NCBI GenBank assembly: GCA_916048095.2
Contig: OU696578.1
Span: forward strand, 6,231,287 to 6,295,286
Direction of reading: 5' to 3'
From: Sacculina carcini
Taxonomy: Eukaryota; Arthropoda; Thecostraca; Sacculinidae
Length of the DNA stretch: 64,000 bases
The first letter of the stretch is position 1, and each line of letters opens with the position of its first letter. The notes beneath the pieces are model-generated. The model saw only the letters and a program-made list of their open reading frames with translations, searched no databases and was not told the DNA's origin. The position numbers and the translations under genes are program-made. This document shows positions 44,636 to 56,321 of the stretch, piece by piece.

Positions 44636-45448
44636 ATGAATGACCGACCGATGGAGACTGGATTTGAAGAGCACGTAAATGCTGTGGCCATAAAGGCACC
44701 GCCGTTCATGGAGGGTGCTGTTGACGGTTGGTTTGTCGTTCTGGAGGCGCAGTTTCACTTGCGCAACATCACAGCGGAAAGTACCAAATTTTTCTACGTG
44801 CTCTCATCACTTCCACCCAATGTTGTCAGCCGACTTCCGCCATCGACTCTTCAAGAACAGAATTATTCGTCTCTCAAAGCAGAAGTCGTGCAGTTATATC
44901 AACGCACCAAGTCGGAACTCTTCGAGGAAATAATTGCCAAGAAGCAATTCACCGGCCGTCCGTCAGTTAACATGGCTGAACTGCAGACAACGGCAGCAAA
45001 AGTGGGCGTCTCTGACGATCTCGTGCGCCACCAGTTTATAAAAACTCTGCCGCCGACCATTGGAGCTGTGCTGGCAGCTCAGCAAACAATGGCTTTGAAG
45101 GACATGGCTAAGCTGGCGGATGAACTCATGCCACTTCTCAGTGCCAACACTCCTGCTCGCTCCGCTAGTGCCTTCAACACGCATGCATCTCAGCAGCCAA
45201 CGGCAGGCCAATCGCGTTCATCACGCAATTTCAGCATGCAGCCGTTCCGTCACGGCCAGCGTCCACGAGTGTGCAGATGGCACGTGTTTTACGGTAATTC
45301 AGCACGTAAGTGCAAGCCGTGGTGCCAATGGCCGAATAAAACAGCGGGACTACAGATGGAGCCGAGTTCGCGAAGTTCTTCACCAGCGCCTGTTGCTCGC
45401 TCTAGAGCCATGCCAACCACTCCAGATTGTCACACGTCGGAAAACTAG
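44636..45448 (+). CDS. CsRn1-like Gag polyprotein
   Basis: 270 residues, ATG start, 98 bases after the LTR. Structural capsid/nucleocapsid protein that packages element RNA. It has AVDGWFVVLEAQFHLRNI, typical of the capsid start in this group, and RPRVCRWHVFYGNSARKCKP followed by WCQWP. This is the Cys-His-Cys-Cys finger that marks CsRn1-type elements in place of the retroviral CCHC knuckle. Overlaps the pol frame by about 20 bases, suggesting frameshift expression. Intact. Confidence 0.9.
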   Translation: MNDRPMETGFEEHVNAVAIKAPPFMEGAVDGWFVVLEAQFHLRNITAESTKFFYVLSSLPPNVVSRLPPSTLQEQNYSSLKAEVVQLYQRTKSELFEEIIAKKQFTGRPSVNMAELQTTAAKVGVSDDLVRHQFIKTLPPTIGAVLAAQQTMALKDMAKLADELMPLLSANTPARSASAFNTHASQQPTAGQSRSSRNFSMQPFRHGQRPRVCRWHVFYGNSARKCKPWCQWPNKTAGLQMEPSSRSSSPAPVARSRAMPTTPDCHTSEN

Positions 45449-46326
45449 AACGGCAGGCTATGGTTGCTGCACCATATGGCCTGCCGCTTCTAACAGTTGC
45501 AGCCCGTATCGGTACTATCTGGCTGAACTTTGTCGCTGACACCGGTGCTGGAGTTTCTATTATTCCGCCAAGTGTAGTGAGTACGCTGTCGCTTCAGCCG
45601 ACTTCTGTACGCATTTCAGCAGCAAACGGCCAACCTATGTCGGTGCATGGCGAGGTCCGTCTTGATATTGTGCTGCAAAAATTGCGTCGAAAATTCGCTT
45701 GGACATTCGTTGTCTCAGATGCCGTGTCTCCGCTGCTGGGGCACGATTTTCTTACGCACTTCAAACTGGTGGTGGACTGTCATAACAGGTGTATTCGTGA
45801 CACCACCACATTGCTCCGTGTGCCAGCCAAATCCAACGATGAGCAGTATGTTGGACTGGTGGTTAATGATTTGAGTCACCTTTCATCACCTGTGCGTTCG
45901 CTGTTGACTCAACATACAACTCTGCTTGCACCACGCTCCGTCTGTGAGAATGTCACTATGCCGGTGCAACATACCATTGACACAGGCAGCGCAGCACCCG
46001 TCTTTGCTCGTCCTCGTCGTTTGACTGCTGACAAAGAGCAATCAGCCAAATCTGCATTCGAGGCTCTCATGCAGGCAGGTGTTGTGCGTCGCTCCAACTC
46101 GCCGTGGTCTTCTCCGCTCCATATGGTCGCCAAGAAGACACCCGGTGAGTGGCGCATCACCGGCGATTACAGGGCACTGAACGCTCGTACGGTGCCTGAT
46201 CGCTACCCACTGCCGCATATTCAGGACCTGTCTGCTCGCTTGGCCGGTATGACGCTGTTCTCGAAACTTGATCTGCTCCAGGCGTACCATCAAGTGCCTA
46301 TGAGCAAGGCAGACACACACCAATGA
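45427..46326 (+). CDS. CsRn1-like Pol, truncated: protease and N-terminal reverse transcriptase
   Basis: 299 residues in a different frame from gag. The aspartic protease active site is ADTGAGVSIIP (about 37-47). After a linker the reverse transcriptase begins at QAGVVRRSNSPWSSPLHMV, with WRITGDYRALNARTVPDRYP and LFSKLDLLQAYHQVPM (first catalytic Asp region). It is cut before the YxDD motif, where the inverted LTR segment starts at 46312; RNase H and integrase are missing. This copy could not transpose by itself. Confidence 0.9.
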   Translation: MSHVGKLERQAMVAAPYGLPLLTVAARIGTIWLNFVADTGAGVSIIPPSVVSTLSLQPTSVRISAANGQPMSVHGEVRLDIVLQKLRRKFAWTFVVSDAVSPLLGHDFLTHFKLVVDCHNRCIRDTTTLLRVPAKSNDEQYVGLVVNDLSHLSSPVRSLLTQHTTLLAPRSVCENVTMPVQHTIDTGSAAPVFARPRRLTADKEQSAKSAFEALMQAGVVRRSNSPWSSPLHMVAKKTPGEWRITGDYRALNARTVPDRYPLPHIQDLSARLAGMTLFSKLDLLQAYHQVPMSKADTHQ

Positions 46327-46450
46327 CCCAAGACTAACTACACACAGACATACACTTGACATGCATACAGACGAGCGAAACGTACACACACAACTGGACA
46401 CACTAACATATCCGCAAACATACAAACAATGCAAAACATGATACACCACA
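46312..46450 (-). repeat. Inverted copy of the LTR 5' end
   Basis: Reverse complement of 44173-44311 with about three mismatches (for example CCAGTTGTG against CCTGTCGTG). The joint with pol falls on the short repeat GACACACAC. Confidence 0.93.
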
Positions 46451-47033
46451 AATGTTTTCATTTTAGATGGGGCAAAATATTTTCCCTCGAACTGCCTCGT
46501 ATTTAGACCCGCCCGTCGTGCGGAACTATTAATAGAATATAACGAATCAAAAAGCAAATAGCTTATCCAATGGAAAAATATAAATTTGTATATTCTTGTT
46601 TTAATTATTGACGAAGTTTTTTCCTCAACAGTGCTCAAGTTCACACCCATCCTTCGTGTGTAGTAATTCAGAAGTGTAACACTATCAAAACAATGAAACC
46701 TTCTGTCATCTCTATAATTCCAGATTTATGCGTCCGCTAAAACAGCATATTCATATAGTTGGCATTGCATGATATTACAACCCATATCCTTATGCAGCTT
46801 AAGCTTATGCAACTTCAAATTAAACCAATTAAATTACACAGTAACTTTCAGTAGTTTACTTTGTTCCCAGTAGCATTTTACCCGCCCGTGGTGCGGAACC
46901 ATTCGTCGGTAAATATTGAGGGCAATAAAGCCTTTCTATTCAGTATAGTGTAGCATTAATTAACTGTGCGCAATAAAACCACACTATCAATGCCTGGAGC
47001 TAATATGATGCATTATAAATTGTGATGGGGCTT
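46451..47033. repeat. GC-box repeat array (copy B, right part)
   Basis: Counterpart of 20630-21200, including the boxes near 46505, 46642 and 46880. The palindromic box of copy A (CCGCCCGTCGGGCGG) reads CCGCCCGTGGTGCGG here. Confidence 0.7.
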
Positions 47034-48497
47034 CAGTGAAATTTGATCAGTGTATATTCCTGTGTAATCGCAAGTGCGCATAATAGCTGTCAAATTGGTA
47101 ATATGTCCTTTTGACTTTACACCGCCGTAACTTCCTGCAGATACACTTTGGAAAATTACAAATTATACCGTATTGTAGAACAAGATTTCTAGCACGATGG
47201 TATAATTTATTTTTATGTATAACAAATAGTTACTGAGAAATAGTATAAAAATGAATTAATTTTAGACGCCCGGTGTTCAAGTGTAATTTTGGATGTATTT
47301 GAGAATTTGCCAATTTTACACGTTTTTTGTATCATTTGTGGGTATAAATTATAGCTTATCTTGTAGAACACAAAATTCTCTACACAGTGATATATTCCTG
47401 TGTAATCGCAAGTGCGTAAATTGTGCTTGGACTTCAGTGAAATTAAATCAGTGCATATTCATGTGTAATCGCAAGTGCGCATAATAGCTGTCAAATTAGC
47501 AACATGACAATTTGACTTTACACCGCCGTAACTTCCATCAGATACACTTTGGAAAATTAAAAATTATACCGCATTGTAGAAAAACATAATTTTTAGCACG
47601 ATGGTATAATTTATTTTAATGTGTGACAAATAGTTTCTGAGAAATAGGTAGAAAAATGAATTAATTTTAGTCGCCCGGTGTTCAAGTGCAATTTTGGATG
47701 TATTTGAGAATTTTTCCAATTTTATACGTTTTTTGTATCATTTGTGGGTAAAAATTATATTTTTTCTTGTAGAACACAAAATTTTCTACACAATAGTATA
47801 GTTTTTATAGCTGTAACTTTGCTGACTTATGAGGAATAGATAGCGGAATATTGACCAAAATATTCGCGTTTTTCAGTGCTAGTTTTGCCTTTTTGACTTT
47901 GTCATTTTGACTTCACACCGCCGTAATTTTTTTTAATACACTTTGAAAAATTAATAACTATTCCGTGTTGTAGAAAAAAAATCCCAGCATGATGGTATAA
48001 TTTTTTTAGATGTGTGATATTTATTTGTTGAGAAATAAATATAAAAGTAAATAAAATCGGTCGCCTTAAGTTAAAATGAAATTATGAATGTAGATTGTAA
48101 TTTTGTCATTTTTACATATTTTATAATTAATTTTAGAATTTTATTTATAGCGTAACATGTAGAACAGATGATTTTATACACAGTGGTATAATTCGTATAG
48201 CTGTACCATTTATGGTTTATAAGGAGTAGATGGCGGAATATTGACCAAAATTTTCGCATTTTTCAGGGTCCATTTTGTCTTTTCAACGCTATAACTTTTT
48301 ATGATTTCAATTTAAAACATTTGCATTTAGCCCATCGTGTAGAAAGGAAAATTTTCAACGTAATGGTGTAAATTGTTAGCGGGTACACCAAGTGGTTACC
48401 GAGAAGCAGCTTGCAGAAAATGGACCAAGGAGGGTGGGACAGACAAACACACAGACACACAGACAGACAGACAGAGGATCTCTTTTATATATATAGA
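47034..48497. repeat. AT-rich repeat family 2 (copy B)
   Basis: Counterpart of 21215-22667 with few substitutions. No coding content recognised. Confidence 0.7.
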
Positions 48498-49009
48498 TGT
48501 AGTGACTGATACAATCGAACACTTTTGATACATCAATATAGATACCCACACAATACTTGCCTTTTTCTATTGCATCTTTAACAGTATCGTCAAAATATAA
48601 TACAGCATGTTCAGTTGAACGATTCGTGCGGAATCCGAATTGATAATTCGAGAAGAGATGTTGTTTCTCAATGAAGCTACATATTCTCTTGTAAATAACC
48701 TTTTATATTATTTTAGAAATGTTGGATGAAAGAGAGATCGGTCTGTAATTGCTGATAATGGTCGTATATCCTCCTTTGTACAATGGTATAACTCTGGCAA
48801 CTTTTAAAATATCAGGAAAAATTGAAGTTTGAAAGCATAAATTGATCAAGTGCGATAGATAATACGATATTTCAAGTGAGGAGAGATGAAGTAATCGAGT
48901 ATATATATTGCCATTTGATGATTTATTTATAGATTTGATATAATATTTTGAACTTCAAGTGGATTGGTAGGTGCGAGAAACATAGTTGTGGGTGACCGCG
49001 ACATTGTAG
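48498..49009 (-). pseudogene. Degraded LINE reverse transcriptase fragment (copy B)
   Basis: Counterpart of 22668-23180, with the same broken reverse transcriptase blocks. Confidence 0.65.
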
Positions 49010-49982
49010 TGACATAGGATTGTTAAGAAAATATTTAAGTTATATAAGGACCTACATAATATAATGTTAAGACTCCTTAAATATCACTTGAAACACCAAT
49101 GAAATACTCTTTGTTTTGCAGACATTGATCATTTGACTTTGCCTTTGTCATTTGCCTTCCCTCATCAATTACAGTCCTTACAGTCCTGGAGTAGTTCCTG
49201 CTCCCTTCTCATCATTTACTATTCTAACAACAAGACAATTGATTAGGTACGATATCCGCCATGATCTCAGTTTCTGTTTTAGATTATAATAGCACGGTGC
49301 GTGCTTACCAATATGCTCTGGTGCATTTTGTATATTATCCTAGAGCAAAGAAGTAAACGAATGTACATGTTCATGAATGCCGATGATGGAACTATTCATG
49401 ACGTATTATAGATTTTTGAGTTTCGAAGTCATCTTCACGAGCAAAAGAAAATAATGGGAAGCGTATGATGCAGAACGAACACAACTATCATGCTTCCGGA
49501 CTCGGAAACAACAATGTAGAAAATAGCGTGATTATAAAGAGTATGTCAGCATTGAGGTCGACAATTGAAGAAAATGATTCACTCAAAACGAATCCAGCTG
49601 CGTCAGCCTACAGCGCTCCCTAGTCAGAGTGCAAAAATAATTTCCCATAACGCACATTCTTAAAATTTATGTATTCAAGCATCTAAGTGCTAATTATCAA
49701 TAATACATATTTACACATTTAATTTGTTGTACTACTCTTGAGCGTGCTGATGTGATAACTTGATCTTGTTAGAGTTGTCTTTGTTCTATTCGCATGATAA
49801 TTGCAGTTGTGATATTCATGGTACTAACACTCTTCCTATCTCAGATTGATAATTGATTTAACACAAGAAAGTAATAATAGTATATCTATGTGTGTTGGTC
49901 TGTGCCTGCCGTTTGTCTGTCGATAAGTTTTGCCATTTATTATGTGACACATAACGTTTAACTGGCTTTTAAGCGTATTAAA
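49010..49982. other. Gene-free stretch (copy B)
   Basis: Counterpart of 23181-24153; nothing recognised. Confidence 0.4.
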
Positions 49983-50159
49983 TGTAATTCATACTTGAGC
50001 GTAAAGTATGGGCGAAAAATAGGTGTTTTGCGGAATATCGTGTACTATTGATAGATTCATTGATTGATTTGTAATACATACTTGAAGGTAAAGTATGGGC
50101 GAAAAATAGGTGTTTTGCGGAATATCGTGTACTATTGATAGATTCATTGATTGATTTGT
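49983..50159. repeat. 87-bp tandem duplication (copy B)
   Basis: Counterpart of 24154-24330, two units. Confidence 0.9.
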
Positions 50160-50239
50160 GTTGTATTGCATGCAGGGTAATTTTAAGATAATTAGCTGTT
50201 CATGCAATGTGAACAGTTATTTCGACGCAAGACACTCAC

Positions 50240-50429
50240 CACTAGATTAGCAATGACAACGGTGGCCAGAAAGTAGGGCACACACATCGAGTTGTCTAGC
50301 TTCATGCACGTCCACATGGACTCAATCCATTCACCGCATAAGACGCGGAACACAATCATTCCGCTGTGCAGAAAGTCGGTGAAATTCCATCGGGGCGTTC
50401 TTCGTGACGGCAGCAAATTCTTATTCACT
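50240..50429 (-). CDS. Voltage-gated sodium channel alpha subunit, domain II pore-loop exon (copy B)
   Basis: No coding difference from 24411-24600 that I could see: [24 protein letters not shown] and the donor GTG|GTGAGT. On the minus strand it comes upstream of copy A's SLC9C and Nav exons. Confidence 0.88.
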
Positions 50430-50435
50430 GGCAAC

Positions 50436-51085
50436 CATCACCCATCATTATACCATCCATCATATCATCATCCATCATACCATCACCCATCATACCATCA
50501 TACATCATATCATCACCCATCATATCATCACCCATCTTACCATCACCCATCATTATATCATCCATCATATCATCACTGTAAGACAGATTATATATATAAT
50601 TATATATATAGTCTATTAATACTGTAGAGTCCTATTAATTGTTTATTTATTCATATTTATTGTTATTTATTCATGTTTATTGTTTTTTATTTTCTATTTA
50701 TTTATATTTATTCTTATTTTACTCTCTATTTTTTACTATTTATTATTGGCTGTTGTTACTTATTAAATTATACTTTTACTCAGTGTTGGCTGTTGTTGTT
50801 TATTGAATCATATTCATTGTTGTTGCTGTTTATTGAATCATATTTATTGTTATTGCTGTTTATTGAATAATATTTATTGGTGTTGTTGTTGTTTATTGAA
50901 TCCTATTTATTTGCGTTGTTGTTACTTATTGAATCATATTTTATTTATTGTTGGATGTTTCTTATTGAATCATATTTATTGTTCTTGATTTTTATTTATT
51001 ACTTATTTATTAGTATTTATTCTTATTTATTGATGGTTGTTATTTACTGAATCACATATTTATTGTTGATTGTTATTATTTATGA
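50436..51085. repeat. CATC minisatellite and TTATTG-rich repeats (copy B)
   Basis: Counterpart of 24607-25250. Confidence 0.85.
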
Positions 51086-52097
51086 GGAACGTGGGCGGAG
51101 TGACATTACGGAGTATTATCGGATGATGGCTTATTATTTATTGTTATTTATTTATTATTTTCTTTCCAACTCTCTTTCTAGACTTTTTTCTCTTCGAACT
51201 CTCTTTCTCTCTGAATCTTTTGGGCGCTTCCGGTACATGGGGCCACCTTAGGGTGGTAATAGTGCTTGCACTCTTACCATGCTACTGGATTTGCCTGAAA
51301 TTAATAATAATAATAATAATAACAGCTTACGACAACGAACACCGAGCAGTCACAAGCACCTTGGTCAAATTTCTGCGACTTATTGGGCTACAAGGTGGAA
51401 ATAATGGCGAACTGGGACAATTTTCTCTTCACGAAATATTTTGCAGTCACATTTATCTCATTTTTAATCTAAGTTTGACTATAGTTATTTTCATGTTTTC
51501 CAGATATATTGCCTGTAATTAATAATAATTATAAAAGTAACACACAGACTGTGTCACACAAATAACGCACAGACAGCGCACGCACGATCACCGCCGATCA
51601 CCGAACAAACACTGCTCGCCTTTGGCCTTGACAAGGACATCGCACCCTACGTTCTATCATGGGGACGCCGTTACTTGAAACGCGGTATCGCACAGCGATG
51701 TACACGCGCTCTTTACCACAGTAGCTTGCTGACTCTAATAAACTCTAACACCCCCCGAGTCAGCAAAGGAATATCACGACAAACTTGGAAAACCTCTCAA
51801 AAACACGTTGTAACATAAACATCAAGTGAACAAATGATCAAATGAACAATACACGCGGGAATATAATCTTACACTACGACCGATAACAAGCAGGTCGCCT
51901 CAAGTTGGCCCGCTCACGAAAATTGTACCGCTCAGTAGCAGTGACTTCATGACGAACGTTTGAGTCCTGTAGTGAACAAATTAATGGTCATATTCGGCTT
52001 CATATGTTGGTAGTGACACAAAATAAACATCACATCACACATCACATCATAGATTAACACTGGTAACCAAGAAAAACGAATGTAGAGAGAACAAGAT
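51086..52097. other. Mostly gene-free; unassigned coding-like patch (copy B)
   Basis: Counterpart of 25251-26268. The GLDKDIAPYVLSWGRRYLK reading is conserved at about 51620-51700. Confidence 0.4.
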
Positions 52098-52649
52098 TTA
52101 GTGCTGTCGGAATGGAGGAGTTAGAGGTGTGGGCAAAGATAGCAAAATTTTTTGCAGAGCAGAAGAGAATGAGGAGTATGATTTTTGCTTCAGGACATGA
52201 GGAGGAAGTTGATTGTAAAGACGGGGAGCAGAAAAGTAGAAAGACTTGGCTGACCAGTTTGACTCATGAAGAGCAGGAGGAGAAACAAGAGGTACAGGAC
52301 GACGACTGTAAGGTCGCTCGCTACACTGTAGGAGGGTAAGTAAGTGGGAAGGGGGAGAAGGCGAGTGAAGAAGTTTATATACAAGACAGCAGAGCTTAAG
52401 ATGGATCCTCGAAGGGACTGGCAGCCAGCCTAGTTGCCGAATATGTACAGAGGTTGGAGTCCTAGGTGGAAGACGCAAAACGAATCGACAGGAAAGGTTA
52501 ATGATTGACTGAAGGGATCGAAGAGATTTTTGAGGTAGGTGAAAAAATAGAGAATTGCAAGAGTCGAGACGGGAGAAGATATAGGAATTAACAAGAAGCA
52601 GTGCAGAGGATTCGTCGATGTGTCGGCGTATAGGGTAGAGTTGGCGCAA
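52098..52649 (-). pseudogene. L2/CR1-like LINE C-terminal fragment (copy B)
   Basis: Same 183-residue fragment as 26269-26820, no coding difference seen. Confidence 0.85.
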
Positions 52650-52771
52650 GATGAATCGACAGGATCGGGTAAGGTTTACTGTTCAATAAGATCCTCATGA
52701 AGTTGTCCAACGAACGCTAGGAACATTGGGACTGTTACCTTGGTTCCGCAGCACACGCCATGAACACCTAG

Positions 52772-53266
52772 GTGCAAGCCGTTGAGGGCTTTCACAGCCG
52801 TTTGCGGTGGGCGCTCCACGGTAAGGCTGGCGTGTACGCGTTCGTGGATGAGCTGCGCCGCCAAGACTACCTAGCAACGAAAAAGGTGCAGGCCATCTGG
52901 TCCGACGAGCGCGCGGTCGTAGCGGAGCGCGGAAGACGACGTCAAGTAAAAGTCCATCTCATGAACGGATATCAGCTCGCCGAACAATTGGGACTGCGCA
53001 ACGACGACGAGATCATAAGGTACATCCAGCATATCAGCTCAGTCGTGTCCAGCTCTGCCGTCGGGTACGATGAGGACGACGCTGTGATCACTGACGAGCC
53101 GAGTGCGATGCTCGACAGTGATGTCACTGACGAGCCGATTGTGACGCTCGACAGTGATCACACTGACCAGCCCAGTGCGACGCTCGAAATTGATCACACT
53201 GAAGATGTCAGGACCGAAGCACTGAATACGACCGAAGAACAGAACAAGACGGGATCAGCCAATTAG
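52772..53266 (+). CDS. MULE-like transposase C-terminal fragment, open frame (copy B)
   Basis: 164 residues (GTG at 52772; true start unknown): QAVEGFHSRLRWALHGKAG, VYAFVDELRRQDYLATKKV, a basic stretch and acidic repeats of the TDEPSAMLDSD type. Open here, whereas copy A has a stop. It lacks the catalytic core, so it is a remnant rather than a working transposase. Confidence 0.45.
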   Translation: MQAVEGFHSRLRWALHGKAGVYAFVDELRRQDYLATKKVQAIWSDERAVVAERGRRRQVKVHLMNGYQLAEQLGLRNDDEIIRYIQHISSVVSSSAVGYDEDDAVITDEPSAMLDSDVTDEPIVTLDSDHTDQPSATLEIDHTEDVRTEALNTTEEQNKTGSAN

Positions 53267-53494
53267 ACCGAAGGACAGAACACGACGGGAGCAGCCAATA
53301 CGGCAGAAGTACAGAACACGACCGAACAGCCCAGACCAGTGAGCGAGCCACCTTCTCTCGCTGATGTGTTCGCTCCAATGGATGAGTACGACGATTATTT
53401 CTAGCCAGGTGCCCACGCCGAGTCGGTAGAATCCACTGGTGCTTTGACAGATATTGTCCAGCTCGTGAGCATGCTGCCTCCAGTGTTAGCAGAG

Positions 53495-53801
53495 CAAGGA
53501 GATTATCCGGAACACGCGCAAGGGTCGCTTCCTCCGTGGAGAGGCCTATGTGCGCGCGGTCCACGTGCTGGGCAACCTGCTTCCCACTGGTAGCAGATTC
53601 AAGCGTGCTGGTCGGCCGGTTTATTCGGCCTGCGAGACCGGGTGCGGGCGGCTCGAGACGCTGGGGCACATAAGTCAGGTCTGTCCGAGGACGCATGGTC
53701 CGCGTCTCGGCCGGCATGAAAAAGCCGTCAATTTCCTAGCGGGGCGCTTGTCGATGATGATGATGGTCGGGCGGCAACGCTCGGTCGTCGTTATCCGTTG
53801 A
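53495..53801 (+). pseudogene. R2/NeSL-like LINE C-terminal zinc-knuckle fragment (copy B)
   Basis: Counterpart of 27666-27972, with CETGCGRLETLGHISQVC preserved and minor substitutions. Confidence 0.65.
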
Positions 53802-53854
53802 ATCACAATAACAGTACATGGATCGTACGGTCTTGTAACGACGACGCGCTCTCT

Positions 53855-54143
53855 AAATGTCTGCCCTATCAGCTGTCGACGGTTAGCTAGTGGCTGACCG
53901 TGGCTGTGAGGGGTAACGGGGAATTTGGGTTCGATTCCGGACAGGCAGCCTGAGAGACGGCTACCACATTTAAGGAAGGCAGCAGGCGCATAACTTACCC
54001 ACTCCCAGCTCAGGGAGGTAGTGCCAATAAATACCTTACAGAGGTGCCGTTAATCGGTATCTCTCAAACGGAACGAGTACAATGAGTTCTTTAACGAGAA
54101 TCAACTGGAGATCAAGCCTGATGCCAGCAGCCGCGGTAATTAC
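53855..54143 (+). rRNA. 18S rRNA gene fragment (copy B)
   Basis: Counterpart of 28026-28314; no difference noticed by eye. Same boundaries with the R2-like fragment and the gypsy pol fragment. Confidence 0.88.
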
Positions 54144-54146
54144 CAA

Positions 54147-55103
54147 ATGAGGATACAGACGCTAGACGCCTTCTCAGATGAGGACGATGAAGGCCCCCGC
54201 ACATCGCCAGTCGACACCACTCTGGAGGCGGTGCGAGCTGCGTCTCTCGCGGACGACGAGTGCCGTCAGCTGATGCCGTACGTGCTAGACGGCTTTCCTC
54301 AGCATAAGCATCTCCTACCGTCCAGCCTTCACCAGTACTGGGGTGTGCGCGACCAGCTCACTGCGGACCATGGCCTGATTTTGGTCGGCTGCCGTCTGCT
54401 TGTGCCCAAGCGCCTGCGAAAAGATACCCTCCGCCGCCTCCACGAAAGCCATCAGGGGCAGGTCAGGACGGTTCAACGCGCCCGCCAGACTGTATTCTGG
54501 CCTGGCCTTAATAACGACATCGCCATGGCCGTTTCGTCATGCCAAGAGTGTCTCGAATACAAGGACTCTCAGCAGAAAGAGCCATACATGGCGGAACCGC
54601 GCCCGACACGGCCCTTCGAATCGGTGTCGGCAGATTTCTTCTACCATGCGGGGAAAACGTTCCTCGTATACGCCGACCGATTCTCCAACTGGCCGCTGGT
54701 GTTTGAATGTGACCTTGACGCGTCTGCTCATCAGCTGGTGAAGCTGTTTCGGCGCGTGTTTGTCGCCACGGGCGTACCGTCCATATTGTCGTCGGACGGC
54801 GGCCCGCAGTTCACTGCGCGTCTCACTGCCGAGTTCCTGCGACATTGGCGTGTCCGTCACCGACTCTCCAGTCCACGCTTCCCGTCCTCTAATGGGCACG
54901 CCGAGTCCGCTGTCAAGCGGGTGAAGCGACTCATCCAGAAGTCGGCCCACGACGGGGACCTCAACACGGACGCGTTCGTTGCCGGCCTGCTGGAGATGTG
55001 TAACGCGCCTGGTGCCGACGGCCGCTCGCCCGCGCAGCTGCTGTACGGTCGCCCCGTGTCGTCTGCCGTCCCCGCGCATCCTCGCGCGCTCCTGCCTGAA
55101 TGA
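54147..55103 (+). CDS. Ty3/gypsy pol fragment: integrase (copy B)
   Basis: Counterpart of 28318-29274, one substitution noticed (FECDLDAS against FECGLDAS). Catalytic D, D and E and the zinc finger are retained; truncated at the 5' end and stopped at 55103. Confidence 0.88.
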   Translation: MRIQTLDAFSDEDDEGPRTSPVDTTLEAVRAASLADDECRQLMPYVLDGFPQHKHLLPSSLHQYWGVRDQLTADHGLILVGCRLLVPKRLRKDTLRRLHESHQGQVRTVQRARQTVFWPGLNNDIAMAVSSCQECLEYKDSQQKEPYMAEPRPTRPFESVSADFFYHAGKTFLVYADRFSNWPLVFECDLDASAHQLVKLFRRVFVATGVPSILSSDGGPQFTARLTAEFLRHWRVRHRLSSPRFPSSNGHAESAVKRVKRLIQKSAHDGDLNTDAFVAGLLEMCNAPGADGRSPAQLLYGRPVSSAVPAHPRALLPE

Positions 55104-55645
55104 CAGCCGTCCACCGCTGAGTGTGATCTCCGAGCAGCGGCCGCGCACGACAGGCAGATCACCAACTACAATCGGTCAGCCAGACCACTGCCGCCGTTAT
55201 CGCCCGGCACTACAGTGGCTCTCCAGGACCCGACGACAGGCCGCTGGGACCGGACTGGCGTGGTCGCTGTCACTGGTCGTCGCCGCCAGTACGCGGTACG
55301 CTTACCGCATGACGGTCTCTACTGGCGTAACCACCGCCACCTGCGGCCAGCAGTCAGCGCACCCGCCTCCGAAGTGACGCCGCCACCATTCGTCAGCGCA
55401 GCGCTGCCAGAGGCCATGTGCCTGCCTTGCCCACAGCTGTCGCCGCCGCAACCGCCGCGAGAGACCAGCAGCAGCAGCGGACCCGCGCCGCCGCCGGGGG
55501 AGGATGTGAGCGGAACATCAGAGGCTCCACATACACCAAACCCTCGCCGAAGCGACCGAACCCGCAGACCGCCGCCGCACCTGAGCGACTACGTCTGCAG
55601 GACCAGCAGCGCCCCCCTTCCGCCGCTTGGAGGGGAGATGTAGTG
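55104..55645 (+). pseudogene. Gypsy pol C-terminal tail (copy B)
   Basis: Counterpart of 29275-29816, frame-shifted relative to the integrase; LPHDGLYWRN against LPHGGLYWRN. Confidence 0.8.
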
Positions 55646-55834
55646 TGATGCTGCCCCGCCCAGAGGGCGCGGGCGCGGCTAGCGTGGATGACGCTACCCG
55701 CTACGAGTCAGTGTGTGTCCAGCAGTGGTTGTGTGCAGGTCGTGACGTTGTTACCCTATTGTTCGTGTGGTATTGTGATCGTAAATATAGCATACATATT
55801 GAGTGTTATAAGGCTGTAAGTTTCTATTTTTACA
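55639..55834 (+). repeat. Gypsy 3' LTR (copy B)
   Basis: Counterpart of 29810-30004 with one extra C near 55657. Confidence 0.7.
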
Positions 55835-56321
55835 TCCTCCAAAAAGTCACCTGGCGCCATCTAGCAGGAGGTAGTTGGTTGTTGAAACGAGAGTTTTCCC
55901 TGGAGTTTGATCTCACAGATAATTTCCGCCTCATTTTGTCAAAAATACTGTCAGTCTGCAAATACATCAAACATGAATGCATATAGGGCAATTGATTACA
56001 TGCGTCCGGATCATATTGCTGGTGTCAATAGGATAATCTGGAAGGTTCTATTTGACTCCAGTTTTCTGCTTATTGATAAGCATTATTGCCTAAATTTTAT
56101 TCTACTAGCTGAATTGGTCTGTTTATATAGACTTACCCATATAGGCTGATAGGAAGCAACTGTTACCGATATTTGTTGAATTTGGCCATTATTTTGCGCG
56201 TTTAGCGAGCAAGATTAGCTTTTTGAGGCCGGTAATTGGACAGTATGTGATTTTAATTAGCTTGACACTGTATATTTGCGTTGATTCACATTTGCTCCAT
56301 GCATATATCCTTCCACCTCAC
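55835..56321. other. Probable intron, nothing recognised (copy B)
   Basis: Counterpart of 30005-30492. Confidence 0.4.

Larger units (their letters stand above)
44173..46450 (+). mobile_element. CsRn1-like Ty3/gypsy element with inverted LTR ends
   Basis: A 2278-bp insertion present only in duplicate B. It is flanked by the 4-bp target duplication AATG (44169-44172, 46451-46454); the empty site is readable in copy A near 20630. Left end: LTR (44173-44537), primer-binding site TGGTGACCCCGACGTGA, gag, then pol through protease into reverse transcriptase. At 46312 pol stops, and the last 139 bases are the reverse complement of the first 139 bases of the LTR, with about three mismatches. Both integrated termini are therefore the same TGTGGTGTATCATG end. 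The rest of pol and the normal 3' LTR are absent. Confidence 0.93.
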
